A stretch of 64,000 nucleotides of DNA from contig JACJWV010000015.1 of NCBI GenBank assembly GCA_020636915.1, positions 78,628-142,627 of the forward strand. The letters run 5' to 3'. Source of the DNA: Nocardioides sp. (GTDB lineage: Bacteria; Actinomycetota; Actinomycetes; Propionibacteriales; Nocardioidaceae). Below are positions 18,389-26,352 of the stretch, piece by piece. The notes beneath the pieces are model-generated. The model was not told the origin of the DNA and ran no database searches. It saw nothing but the letters and a program-made list of their open reading frames with translations. How positions within the stretch are numbered: the stretch's first letter is position 1; every line of letters begins with the position of its first letter. The position numbers were made by a program, and so were the translations under genes.

Positions 18389-18562
18389 GTGCACGACCGA
18401 ACCTCGTCCTCGTCCCGCCCGCACCGTTCCGCCGGCCGGCCGCCCGGCCATCCCGAACGCCACCCCGACCGCCGCGCCGGCCAGGGTCCCCACGGCGGGC
18501 CCGACCGGGCGATCGCCGCGGCCCGGGCCGCCCGCCTGGCGCTGCAGCAGGCCGGGGCCTGA
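18389..18562 (+). CDS. Possible small ORF (57 aa), hypothetical
   Basis: A GTG-initiated frame that continues the psuG frame after its stop and ends at TGA 18560-18562. Third codon positions are almost all G or C and the predicted product is very basic, Ser/Pro/His-rich at the start and ending DRAIAAARAARLALQQAGA, a plausible amphipathic helix. There is no clear ribosome binding site and no recognisable family. The upstream stretch 18290-18388 contains 15-16-bp repeats (CCGCGCTGGCCTG). It could be a genuine small protein, a decayed extension of psuG, or chance coding-like composition. Confidence 0.3.
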   Translation: MHDRTSSSSRPHRSAGRPPGHPERHPDRRAGQGPHGGPDRAIAAARAARLALQQAGA

Positions 18563-18578
18563 TCGGTCCACCGCCGCC

Positions 18579-18914
18579 TCAGCCGTCCCCGATCTCGAGA
18601 AGCACGGTCGACCCGACCTCGACCCGGGTGCCCGCGTCCGGGTCGGTGCCCGTGACGTAGTGCGGCCAGTCCACCGCGGGCTCCTCGCCGTGCAGACCCG
18701 CCCGCTCCAGCCGCTGCAGCGCCTTCTCGACCGAGGTCCCGTACGCGATGTGCGGCACGGTCGTGTGGCGTGGCGCCGCGGGGAAGGACGTCGGGGTCCC
18801 GGCTGGGGTGGGTGCCGGTGCCGGCGCGGAGGTCTCGGAGGAGCAACCAGCAGCGCACGCGACGAGCAAGGCCACGCTGGACAGGGCGAGGGCGTGCCAC
18901 CGAGGGGTCTTCAC
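18579..18914 (-). CDS. PASTA-domain lipoprotein
   Basis: A 111-aa predicted lipoprotein. The GTG start at 18914 gives KTPRWHALALSSVALLVACA, a type II signal peptide with candidate lipobox Cys in LVAC or AAGC just after. A Pro/Thr-rich linker of about 25 residues follows, then one PASTA-like module (TTVPHIAYGTSVEKALQRLE, ending VGSTVLLEIGDG). PASTA modules bind peptidoglycan fragments or beta-lactams, usually on Ser/Thr kinases or PBPs; a stand-alone lipoprotein version suggests a wall-associated sensor or anchor. The open frame extends upstream, but that part is Arg-rich and lacks a signal. Confidence 0.7.
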   Translation of the reverse strand: MKTPRWHALALSSVALLVACAAGCSSETSAPAPAPTPAGTPTSFPAAPRHTTVPHIAYGTSVEKALQRLERAGLHGEEPAVDWPHYVTGTDPDAGTRVEVGSTVLLEIGDG

Positions 18915-18993
18915 CTCCCTGGGACGCGGCGTTCGTCGACGAGGTTCCCGCCTGGGCGTCACGCCGGGAATCGTCGGGCGGGTCCGCCGTGGC

Positions 18994-19061
18994 GGGGTAG
19001 TCCCTGACGTTCTCGTGGCCAGCACGCACTCCCGACCACCAGAACGTCAGGGAGTATCCCC
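18994..19061. repeat. Long imperfect hairpin (about 27-bp arms)
   Basis: Arms GGGGTAGTCCCTGACGTTCT (starting 18994) and the reverse complement ending TCAGGGAGTATCCCC at 19061 pair with three or so mismatches and continue inward through GTGG-CC/GG-CCAC to a 13-nt loop at 19021-19033. The element lies in the divergent gap between the PASTA lipoprotein and the second P450, so it is not a simple terminator. It has no open frame. Its length and perfection suggest a dispersed palindromic repeat or a large operator. Confidence 0.85.
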
Positions 19062-19097
19062 TCCCGGCGCTGGACAAATCCGCCGATCTGTCTCATC

Positions 19098-20288
19098 GTG
19101 GCCGGCGTGTACCGACCCGGAACACCCGCGACCTGGGCCAGCCCGTGGGCGATGTACGCCGACCTGCGCGACCACGACCCGCTCCACCACGTCGAGCGGT
19201 CGGGTGGGCGGGACCACTGGGTCCTCTCCCGGCACGCCGACGTGCTCGCGGCCGCGGTGGACACGACGACGTACTCGTCCGCCCAGGGCCTCACGGTGGA
19301 GTACGACGAGCTCGAGGCGATCGGCCTCGCGGACAACCGCCCCCTGGTGATGCTCGACCCACCCGACCACACCGCGTTCCGCAAGCTGGTCGCGCGCGGG
19401 TTCACGCCCCGGCAGGTGACCACGCTCGAGCCGGTGGTGCGCGACTTCGTCGTCGAGCGCGTCGAGCGGCTGCGTGCCGACGGCGGCGGTGACGTCGTCG
19501 AGGCGCTGTTCAAGCCGCTCCCCAGCATGGTCGTCGCCCACTACCTCGGCGTGCCCGACGACGGCAGGGACCACTTCGACGATTGGACGCACGCGATCGT
19601 CTCGGCGAGCTCGGCCGGCGCGATCACCGATGCTGCCGCGGCGCTGACCGACATGACGGCGTACTTCGCCGAGCTGATCGAGCGGCGCCGCGTCGAGCCC
19701 GGCGACGACACCGTCTCCCACCTGGTCGCAGCGGGGGTTGGTGACGACGACGCCGGCCTGCTCGCGATCCTCGCCTACGTCTTCACCGTCGTGACCGGTG
19801 GCAACGACACCACGACCGGCATGCTCGGCGGCTCCGTCCAGCTCCTCGAGGAGCGCCGCGACCAGCGCCGGCTGCTCGTCGACGACCCGGCCCTGGTCCA
19901 GGACGCGGTGGAGGAGCTGCTGCGGCTGACGTCACCCGTGCAGGGCCTGGCGCGTACGACGACGCGCGACGTCGAGCTGCACGGCCGAACCGTCCCGGCC
20001 GGCCGCCGGGTCCTGCTGCTCTACGGCGCCGCCAACCGCGACCCGCGCCGCTACGGCCCCGACGCCGACCAGCTCGACGTCCGCCGGCGGCCGACGCAGA
20101 TCCTGACCTTCAGCCAGGGCAGCCACCACTGCCTCGGGGCGGCCGCGGCCCGGCTGCAGGCGCGGGTCGCGCTCGAGGAGCTGGTCGCCCGCTGCCCGGA
20201 CTTCACCGTCGACCTCGACGGGGTCGAGTGGGCGCCGGGGCCCTACGTGCGGCGCCCGACGGTCGTGCCGTTCCGTCCTGCGTCATGA
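19098..20288 (+). CDS. Cytochrome P450 (CYP105/107-like bacterial class)
   Basis: A 396-aa soluble P450. The heme loop FSQGSHHCLGAAAARLQARV has its thiolate at C345, the I-helix reads VVTGGNDTTTG (about 233-243), the ExxR motif is in VEELLRLTSPVQ, and PPDHTAFRKLVARGF is the conserved C-helix region. The size and the G-x-D-T-T motif fit typical bacterial class I P450s that need a ferredoxin and reductase, neither of which is nearby. GTG at 19098 is the start. Its TGA (20286-20288) overlaps the first of a chain of repeated start codons leading to the TetR gene, so the two are probably coexpressed. Confidence 0.9.
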   Translation: MAGVYRPGTPATWASPWAMYADLRDHDPLHHVERSGGRDHWVLSRHADVLAAAVDTTTYSSAQGLTVEYDELEAIGLADNRPLVMLDPPDHTAFRKLVARGFTPRQVTTLEPVVRDFVVERVERLRADGGGDVVEALFKPLPSMVVAHYLGVPDDGRDHFDDWTHAIVSASSAGAITDAAAALTDMTAYFAELIERRRVEPGDDTVSHLVAAGVGDDDAGLLAILAYVFTVVTGGNDTTTGMLGGSVQLLEERRDQRRLLVDDPALVQDAVEELLRLTSPVQGLARTTTRDVELHGRTVPAGRRVLLLYGAANRDPRRYGPDADQLDVRRRPTQILTFSQGSHHCLGAAAARLQARVALEELVARCPDFTVDLDGVEWAPGPYVRRPTVVPFRPAS

Positions 20289-20382
20289 GGGACCAGGCAT
20301 GAGGGACCAGGCATGAGGGACCAGGCATGAGGGACCAGGCGTGAGGGACCAGGCGTGAGGGACCAGGCATGAAGGACCAGGC
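20285..20382 (+). repeat. 14-bp tandem repeat of a start-codon region
   Basis: Units start at 20285, 20299, 20313, 20327, 20341, 20355 and 20369, each ATGAGGGACCAGGC or GTGAGGGACCAGGC; the last (ATGAAGGACCAGGC) is the start of the TetR gene. Because 14 is not a multiple of 3, each unit encodes a five-codon ORF (MRDQA, then stop) whose TGA overlaps the next start codon as ATGA or GTGA. The P450 stop overlaps the first one in the same way. The array is therefore a chain of six mini-ORFs between two coupled genes. Confidence 0.97.
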
Positions 20383-20857
20383 GACCGCGATCCTCGACGC
20401 CGCGGCGGCGCTGTTCGCCGAGCGCGGCGTCAACGCCGTGGGGATGGGCGAGGTCGCGCGGGCGGCCGGCTGCTCCCGGGCGACGCTCTACCGCTGGTTC
20501 GCCGACCGCCACGAGCTGCACCGGGCGTTCGTGCACCGGGAGGCCCGCCGGATCGGGGCCCTGGTCGCTGCCGAGACCGACTCGGTGACCGACGCGGTGC
20601 TCGCCTCCGTGCGACACGTGCGGGAGTCGCCCGAGCTGCTCGCCTGGTTCGGTGCCGCGGACGCGCGCACCACCGCCGAGCTGGCGCAGTCCAGCGAGGT
20701 CGTCACGGCGCTCGGTCTGGGCGCGGTCGGCGACGAGCTCGCTGCACGGTGGCTGGTCCGGGTCATCGTCTCGCTCCTGATCGTGCCCGGGCGCGACGAC
20801 GCCGAGGAGCGCGAGCTCGTCGAGCGCTTCGTCGTACCCGGTCTGGTCCCCCGGTAG
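20369..20857 (+). CDS. TetR/AcrR-family regulator
   Basis: A 162-aa protein, on the short side for TetR. The HTH spans residues 5-50 (ILDAAAALFAERGVNAVGMG, AAGCSRATLYRWFADRHEL). The C-terminal domain is reduced to about 110 residues. ATG at 20369 is the only start in the repeat array that stays in frame with the body; all six earlier ATG/GTG units stop after five codons. It likely regulates itself and the P450 upstream. Translation may depend on re-initiation through the repeat chain. Confidence 0.88.
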   Translation: MKDQATAILDAAAALFAERGVNAVGMGEVARAAGCSRATLYRWFADRHELHRAFVHREARRIGALVAAETDSVTDAVLASVRHVRESPELLAWFGAADARTTAELAQSSEVVTALGLGAVGDELAARWLVRVIVSLLIVPGRDDAEERELVERFVVPGLVPR

Positions 20858-20871
20858 GGCAGGCTGGGCCC

Positions 20872-22545
20872 GTGCGCGCACCCCTCCACCACCTCGGCAT
20901 CGACCTCGCCTGGGGCGAGCGCCAGCGCACCGGCCTGGCGGTCCTCGACGCCGACGGCGCGCTGGTGCACCTCTCGAGCGTCCGCACCGACGAGGAGATC
21001 AGGGCCGCGCTGGCGCCGTACGTCGACGGCCCCTGTCTCGCCGGCATCGACGCCCCGCTCGTCGTGACCAACCCGACGGGCTCACGCGTCGCGGAGCAGG
21101 AGCTGAACCGGGACTTCCGCGCGTTCGAGGCCGGCGCGCACCCCTCCAACACCGGCAAGCCCGAGTTCGCGAACGGCACCCGCGGCGCCCGGATCTGCAA
21201 GCTGCTCCGCCTCGACCTCGACCCGCGGTCCGGCCGCGACCGGCGGGCGATCGAGGTCTACCCGCACCCGGCGACCGTGGTGCTGTTCGGCCTCCCCAGG
21301 ACGCTGAAGTACAAGGACAAGCGGGGCCGCACCCTCGACTCGATGCGAGCGGCGCTCCTGCAGCTGATGGACCACCTCGAGCGGGTGGTGCCCGACGACC
21401 GGACACCGGACGGGGCCTGGCGGGCGCTGCGCGCGGACGTCGAGGGCGCGACCCGCAAGAGCCAGCTCGGCGTGGCCGAGGACCAGGTGGACGCGGTGGT
21501 GTGCGCCTACGTCGCGCTGTTCGCCGAGCGCTGGCCCGACCGGGTCACGACGTACGGCGACCTCGAGCGCGGCTACATCGTCACGCCGTCCCTGGGCGAC
21601 GCCCACGACGCGATCCGGCGGGCGGTCGAGGAGTACGCCCGCCGCCACCCGAGCCTGGTCGCGCTCGCCGACTCCTACGTCGAGCAGGTGACCTCGGTCC
21701 TCGACGAGGCCGGCGTCAACTACCTGAGCGTGACCGGCCGCGCCAAGAGCGTGGAGTCCTTCGCCACCAAGGCGGCCCGGACCGTCGACGGGGTGCCGGC
21801 CTTCACCGACCCGCTGCGCGAGATCACCGACCAGGTCGGCGTCCGGGTGATCACCTACGTGCGCAGCGACGTCGCCACGGTGGCCGACGTGCTGGGCGCC
21901 CAGCTGCGGGTGCTCGACGACCGCGACCTGGGCCAGGAGACCGCGAGCGAGGGGCGGTTCGGCTACGCCAGCCGGCACCTGCTCGTCGAGCGCGAGGACG
22001 GCGCGGTCGCCCAGGTGCAGGTGCGCACCGTGCTGCAGCACGCGTGGGCCGAGTTCGAGCACGACATCCGCTACAAGGGCACGGTGCCGCCCGAGCACGC
22101 CCAGGAGTTCGACCGCCGCTTCACCCTCGCCGCCGGGCTGCTGGAGCTCGCCGACCAGGAGTTCACCACGATCCGCGAGCGGCTGCGCGGCGCGGCGGTG
22201 TCCGAGCCCGCGACGGGCGAGGAGGGCGTCAGCCCGCGCGAGCTCGCGGCCTACCTCGCCGGCCAGTACGCCGACGCCGAGTGGTCGCGCCCCGACCACT
22301 ACGCCTGGATCGCGGGCCTGCTGCCCGAGCTCGGCCTGGCGTCGCTGGCCGAGCTCGGCGGCGTCCTCGCGGGCGTCGACGAGGCGCGCATCATCGAGCG
22401 GATGGACTACCGCTACCCGCCGGGCGCCGTACGCCGGCTGGACGACGCGTTGCTGAACGCCTTCGGCGAGCAGTACGTCGACCTGCCGGGCAACGCCCAC
22501 CGCCGCGGCCTGCTCCAGGCGCGGCTGGAGCGGATGACCGGCTAG
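20872..22545 (+). CDS. DUF429-RelA/SpoT domain fusion protein
   Basis: A 557-aa cytoplasmic protein joining two domains. Residues 5-235 match DUF429, an RNase-H-like predicted nuclease fold (HLGIDLAWGERQRTGLAVLD, CLAGIDAPLVV, EVYPHPATVVLFG, EDQVDAVVCAYVALFAERWP). Residues about 268-405 match a RelA/SpoT nucleotidyltransferase: GRAKSVESFATKAA, DPLREITDQVGVRVI with D320, GRFGYASRHLLVE with Y365, and QVQVRTVLQHAWAEFEHD. The Glu that normally precedes the V/I-Q-V/I-R-T motif is Gln at 381, so pyrophosphate transfer may be lost or altered. A helical tail of about 150 residues follows. GTG at 20872 is chosen; it follows the TetR stop by 14 bp. Confidence 0.85.
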   Translation: MRAPLHHLGIDLAWGERQRTGLAVLDADGALVHLSSVRTDEEIRAALAPYVDGPCLAGIDAPLVVTNPTGSRVAEQELNRDFRAFEAGAHPSNTGKPEFANGTRGARICKLLRLDLDPRSGRDRRAIEVYPHPATVVLFGLPRTLKYKDKRGRTLDSMRAALLQLMDHLERVVPDDRTPDGAWRALRADVEGATRKSQLGVAEDQVDAVVCAYVALFAERWPDRVTTYGDLERGYIVTPSLGDAHDAIRRAVEEYARRHPSLVALADSYVEQVTSVLDEAGVNYLSVTGRAKSVESFATKAARTVDGVPAFTDPLREITDQVGVRVITYVRSDVATVADVLGAQLRVLDDRDLGQETASEGRFGYASRHLLVEREDGAVAQVQVRTVLQHAWAEFEHDIRYKGTVPPEHAQEFDRRFTLAAGLLELADQEFTTIRERLRGAAVSEPATGEEGVSPRELAAYLAGQYADAEWSRPDHYAWIAGLLPELGLASLAELGGVLAGVDEARIIERMDYRYPPGAVRRLDDALLNAFGEQYVDLPGNAHRRGLLQARLERMTG

Positions 22546-22628
22546 CCGGCTGTGCCCGCCCGCTGGCGCGATGACTCCCGGCGCCGGAGCGGGTCAGCAC
22601 CTGCAGAGGACGTCCGAGGGGAGCGCCG

Positions 22629-22976
22629 ATGTCACCGGAGCAGGTCGTGCGGGCCCAGCTCGATGCTTACCTCCGCCAGGACCGAGCCGCCGCCGAGTCG
22701 CTGGTCGGCGACTCGCTGGTGTTCACCAGCCCCCAGGACGACCACCTCGACCGCCGCGCGTTCTTCGACCGGTGCTTCCCGACCGCGGACCGGTTCTCGA
22801 GGCACGAGCTCCTGCACCTGGTCCCGGCCGGGCACGAGGACGTCCTGGTCGTCTACGAGTACGACCTGGTGTCGGGTGGCACCCACCGCAACGCCGAGCT
22901 GATCACCGTGCGGGACGGCCGGATCGTCGAGATCCAGGTCTTCTTCGGTGGGGCGGTGCGATCCGCCAGCGCGTGA
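22629..22976 (+). CDS. NTF2-like (SnoaL/DUF4440-type) protein
   Basis: A 115-aa single-domain protein of the cone-shaped alpha+beta fold. The pattern VVRAQLDAYLRQDRAAAESL, FTSPQDDHLDRRAFFDRCFP and the C-terminal strand RDGRIVEIQVFFGGAV are typical of NTF2-like ketosteroid-isomerase relatives. No specific catalytic set is recognisable, so the reaction is unknown. ATG is preceded by GAGGGGAGC, a good ribosome binding site. It stands 83 bp after the DUF429-Rel gene and may be transcribed from its own promoter. Confidence 0.8.
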   Translation: MSPEQVVRAQLDAYLRQDRAAAESLVGDSLVFTSPQDDHLDRRAFFDRCFPTADRFSRHELLHLVPAGHEDVLVVYEYDLVSGGTHRNAELITVRDGRIVEIQVFFGGAVRSASA

Positions 22977-23001
22977 GCGACGGGCGTGACACGATCCGGC
23001 C

Positions 23002-25203
23002 ATGGGAGCAGGGAGGAAGGCGGCGCTGTGCGCTGCCACGGTGCTGGCACTGGCGGCCGGGGCGCTCGGCACGACGACGGGGAGCGCGACCGCAGCGGGG
23101 ACCGACGACTTCACGGTCCGGCCCAGCGTCAACCAGCTGTACGTGCTGGACGCGACGCCCGGGGAGGACCTGGCACTGGTGGACCACGACGGCGCGGTCG
23201 TGGGCACCGGCACGGTGGACGAGCTCGGCAGCCTCGTGTGGCGTCAGCTGGACGCCGGCAGCTACACGGTCCGCACCACCGGTGACCCGGTGACCGAGTC
23301 CGACCCGGCGATGGTCACCGACTTCGACGGCCCGCCCCCGCCGCAGTCCTTCTACGACGGCCAGACCCTCCACGACGGGTTCAACTACATCACCACGCGC
23401 GACGGCACGACGCTCTCGGCGAACGTCTCGCTGCCGTCCGGCGACGGGCCGTTCCCGACGGTCGTGGAGTACTCCGGCTACGACCCCAGCAACCCGGCCA
23501 ACACGACGATGGCGACCCTCTTCAACACCCTCGGGTTCGCCTACGTCGGCGTGAACGTCCGCGGCACCGGCTGCTCGGGCGGCGCGTTCATGACCTTCGA
23601 GCCCGTCCAGAGCATCGACGGCTACGACGTCATCGAGACGGTCGCCGCGCAGTCCTGGGCGCAGTTCCACCAGGTCGGCATGGTGGGCATCTCCTACCCG
23701 GGCATCGAGCAGCTCTACGTCGCGCGGACCCAGCCGCCGCACCTGGCGGCGATCACCCCGCTGTCGGTCATCGACGACACCTACCGCGGAACCCTCTACC
23801 CGGGCGGCATCCTCAACACCGGCTTCGCCGTCTCGTGGGCGGCCGAGCGGTCCCAGCAGTCGGAGCCCTACGGGCAGGCGTGGACCAAGGCGCGCGCCGA
23901 CGCCGGCGACACGGTGTGCGCGGACAACCAGCGGGTGCGCCTCCAGAACGTCGACCTCGGAGCCATGATCGACGCGAACCCCTTCTACTCGCCCGAGATC
24001 GGGGACCCGATCAACCCGAGCGTGTGGGCTGACCAGATCGACGTCCCGGTCTTCATCGCCGGCGCCTGGCAGGACGAGCAGACCGGCGGCCACTTCCCGG
24101 CGCTGCTCGACGACCTCACCGGCTCGCCGGACGTCTACGCGACGATGAGCAACGGCTCCCACACCGAGTCGCTCGGCCTCGGGGTCTTCGGCCGGTACGC
24201 CGACTTCCTCGACCTCTACGTCGGCCGGCGGGTGCCTGGTGACGCCAAGAACTTCGTCGCGCCGATCCTCGCGCAGTCCATCACCGGCATCGGCGGCCTG
24301 TCGCTGCCGCCCGGCATCGACTACACCGGCCTGACCTACCGCCAGGCGCTCGCGACGTACCGCGCCCAGCCCCACGTCCGGATCGGCTTCGAGGAGGGCG
24401 CAGCGGCCGGAGAGCCGTCGGGCTCCCCGATCCCACGCTTCGTGCGGACCTTCTCGTCCTGGCCGGTGCCGCAGGCGAAGCCCACCGCGTGGTACCTCAC
24501 CCCCGGCGGCCGGCTCCGCAGCACGCCGTCCGGGCAACGTCCCGGTGACGCGCGCCAGCGCAGCTACAGCGCTGACCCGACGGCCCTGCCGGCCACCGAC
24601 TACACCGGACCCGGCAACGACATCTGGAAGGCGCACCCGACCTACGACTGGCGGCAGATCCCGGCCGGCAAGGGCCTGGGCTGGATCAGCCCGCCGCTGA
24701 AGAAGACGGTCGTCGCCGTCGGCACCGGGTCGGTCGACCTCTGGGTGCGGTCCGACGCCCCGGACACCGACCTCGAGGTGACGCTGAGCGAGGTACGGCC
24801 CGACGGCACCGAGGTCTACGTGCAGTCCGGCTGGCTCCGCGCCAGCCACCGCGAGCTGGACCGTTCCGAGTCGACGCCGATCTCACCGGTGCACACCGAC
24901 CTCGCGTCCGACGCCGCGCCGCTGCCGGCCGGGAAGCTCACCAGGCTGCGGGTGGAGCTGTTCCCGTTCGCCCAGGCCTTCCGCGAGGGCTCCCGGATCC
25001 GGATCACCGTCGACGCCCCGGGCGGCGCCCGGCCGCTGTGGGCCTTCGACACCACGATCGCCCACGGCGAGCGGGTCACCGTCGCCGCGGACCGGGTCCA
25101 CCGCTCGCGCGTCGTGCTCGCCGTCGTACCGAAGGTGAAGGTCCCGGCCACGGCCCCGCCCTGCGCGTCGCTGCGCAGCCAGCCCTGCCGCACCTATCCC
25201 TGA
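23002..25203 (+). CDS. Secreted CocE/NonD-family acyl hydrolase (PepX-like)
   Basis: A 733-aa exported protein with a signal peptide of about 32 residues (MGAGRKAALCAATVLALAAG). The alpha/beta-hydrolase core carries the nucleophile Ser at S231 in GMVGISYPGIEQLY, the G-x-S-Y-x-G form of X-Pro dipeptidyl peptidase/cocaine-esterase hydrolases. The second half (about 490-720) is the PepX C-terminal jelly roll (VDLWVRSDAPDTDLEVTLSE, GSRIRITVDAPGGARP). A 90-residue segment after the signal peptide is an extra N-terminal beta domain. Probable extracellular esterase or peptidase; the substrate is not known. Confidence 0.88.
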   Translation: MGAGRKAALCAATVLALAAGALGTTTGSATAAGTDDFTVRPSVNQLYVLDATPGEDLALVDHDGAVVGTGTVDELGSLVWRQLDAGSYTVRTTGDPVTESDPAMVTDFDGPPPPQSFYDGQTLHDGFNYITTRDGTTLSANVSLPSGDGPFPTVVEYSGYDPSNPANTTMATLFNTLGFAYVGVNVRGTGCSGGAFMTFEPVQSIDGYDVIETVAAQSWAQFHQVGMVGISYPGIEQLYVARTQPPHLAAITPLSVIDDTYRGTLYPGGILNTGFAVSWAAERSQQSEPYGQAWTKARADAGDTVCADNQRVRLQNVDLGAMIDANPFYSPEIGDPINPSVWADQIDVPVFIAGAWQDEQTGGHFPALLDDLTGSPDVYATMSNGSHTESLGLGVFGRYADFLDLYVGRRVPGDAKNFVAPILAQSITGIGGLSLPPGIDYTGLTYRQALATYRAQPHVRIGFEEGAAAGEPSGSPIPRFVRTFSSWPVPQAKPTAWYLTPGGRLRSTPSGQRPGDARQRSYSADPTALPATDYTGPGNDIWKAHPTYDWRQIPAGKGLGWISPPLKKTVVAVGTGSVDLWVRSDAPDTDLEVTLSEVRPDGTEVYVQSGWLRASHRELDRSESTPISPVHTDLASDAAPLPAGKLTRLRVELFPFAQAFREGSRIRITVDAPGGARPLWAFDTTIAHGERVTVAADRVHRSRVVLAVVPKVKVPATAPPCASLRSQPCRTYP

Positions 25204-25211
25204 GGACGGTT

Positions 25212-25318
25212 GAGTCGAGACTTCCGCGCGTCGAGTCGAGAGTTCCGTCAGGTGAGTCGAGACTTCCGGCCGTCCGGTTGACCAGAAGTCTCGACTCGAC
25301 CGACGGAAGTCTCGACTC
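25212..25318. repeat. 21-bp-spaced inverted repeat cluster
   Basis: Three direct copies of GAGTCGAGACTTCCG (25212, 25233 with one change, 25254) are followed by two inverted copies ending at 25297 and 25318. Direct copies are spaced exactly 21 bp and the inverted ends are also 21 bp apart. Copies 3 and 4 can pair around a 16-nt loop, and copies 1 and 5 pair outside. It fills the gap between the convergent CocE and LLM genes and could end transcription from both sides. Confidence 0.93.
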
Positions 25319-25323
25319 GACCC

Positions 25324-26310
25324 TTACGACGAGGCGGCGCGAAGCTTCTCGAGCAGCGGGCGGGCGGCCTCGTCGAGGAAGCGGTCCTGGCCGTCGTCGC
25401 CGACCTGCACGATCGCGACGTCGGTGAAGCCGGCCTTCCAGTACGCCGACACCGACTCGACGATCATGTCCAGGTCGGGCCCGCACGGGATGGAGCCCGC
25501 GACGTCCTCGGGACGCACGAACTGCGTCGCGCCGGAGAACCCGGCAGGCGTCGGCAGGTCGGCGTTGACCTGCCAGCCGCCGCCGAACCAGCGGAACTGC
25601 TCGTGCGCCCGCTTGACCGCCGTGTCCTCGTCGGGGTCCCAGCAGATCGGGATCTGGCCGATCGCCCGGGCGCCGTCGCCGATCCGGGGCGCGCCGTCGA
25701 CGGCGTTCCAGCCGTCGACCAGGGACGACTCCGGCTCGACCCCGATCAGGTGGTCACCGAGCGGCGCGAACGCCGCGATCGCGCGCTCGCCCGCGACGGC
25801 GAGGCCGAGGTCGACCCCTTGGTCGGGGACGTCCCACACCCGTGCCGAGTCGACCTGGAAGTACTCGCCCCGGTAGTCGACCAGCTCGCCGGTGTGCAGC
25901 GACCGGATGATGTCGATGGCCTCGCGCAGCATCTCCTGGCGGTCCTGGATCGCCGGCCAGCCCTCGCCGACGACGTGCTCGTTGAGGTTCTCGCCGCTGC
26001 CCAGGCCGAGGGTGAACCGGCCCTCGGCCAGGATCTGCAATGTCGCCGACTTCTGGGCCACGACGGCGGGGTGGTAGCGCATCGTCGGGCAGGTCACGTA
26101 GGTCATCAGTCCCACTCGCGACGTCGCCTGGGCGACGGCGCCCAGCACGGTCCAGGCGTACGGCGCATGACCCTGCTCGGTCAGCCAGGGGGAGTAGTGG
26201 TCGCTGGAGACCTCGAAGTCGAAGCCCGCCTGCTCCGCGGCGACGGCGTACCGGACCAGGTCGCGCGGGCCGCTCTGCTCGGTCATCAGCGTGTAGCCGA
26301 AGTTCGTCAT
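25324..26310 (-). CDS. LLM-class F420-dependent oxidoreductase
   Basis: A 328-aa TIM-barrel flavin/F420 enzyme of the luciferase-like superfamily, close to the TIGR03557 (G6PDH-like) set. It begins MTNFGYTLMTEQSGPRDLVR, has EVSSDHYSPWLTEQGHAPYA as the F420-phosphate-side loop, and GLGSGENLNEHVVGEGWP as the family hallmark. Such enzymes reduce or oxidise substrates with deazaflavin F420; the substrate is not predictable. It ends within the 21-bp repeat cluster and is divergent from the DinB gene at 26353. Confidence 0.88.
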   Translation of the reverse strand: MTNFGYTLMTEQSGPRDLVRYAVAAEQAGFDFEVSSDHYSPWLTEQGHAPYAWTVLGAVAQATSRVGLMTYVTCPTMRYHPAVVAQKSATLQILAEGRFTLGLGSGENLNEHVVGEGWPAIQDRQEMLREAIDIIRSLHTGELVDYRGEYFQVDSARVWDVPDQGVDLGLAVAGERAIAAFAPLGDHLIGVEPESSLVDGWNAVDGAPRIGDGARAIGQIPICWDPDEDTAVKRAHEQFRWFGGGWQVNADLPTPAGFSGATQFVRPEDVAGSIPCGPDLDMIVESVSAYWKAGFTDVAIVQVGDDGQDRFLDEAARPLLEKLRAASS

Positions 26311-26352
26311 GGAGCCGGAGTACCCACTTGCCGCGGGCGTAACGTCGGCACC

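Noticed and set aside
20327..20345. Earlier in-frame start for the TetR gene within the repeat
   Set aside because: The 20327 and 20285 units are in the same frame but hit TGA after five codons.
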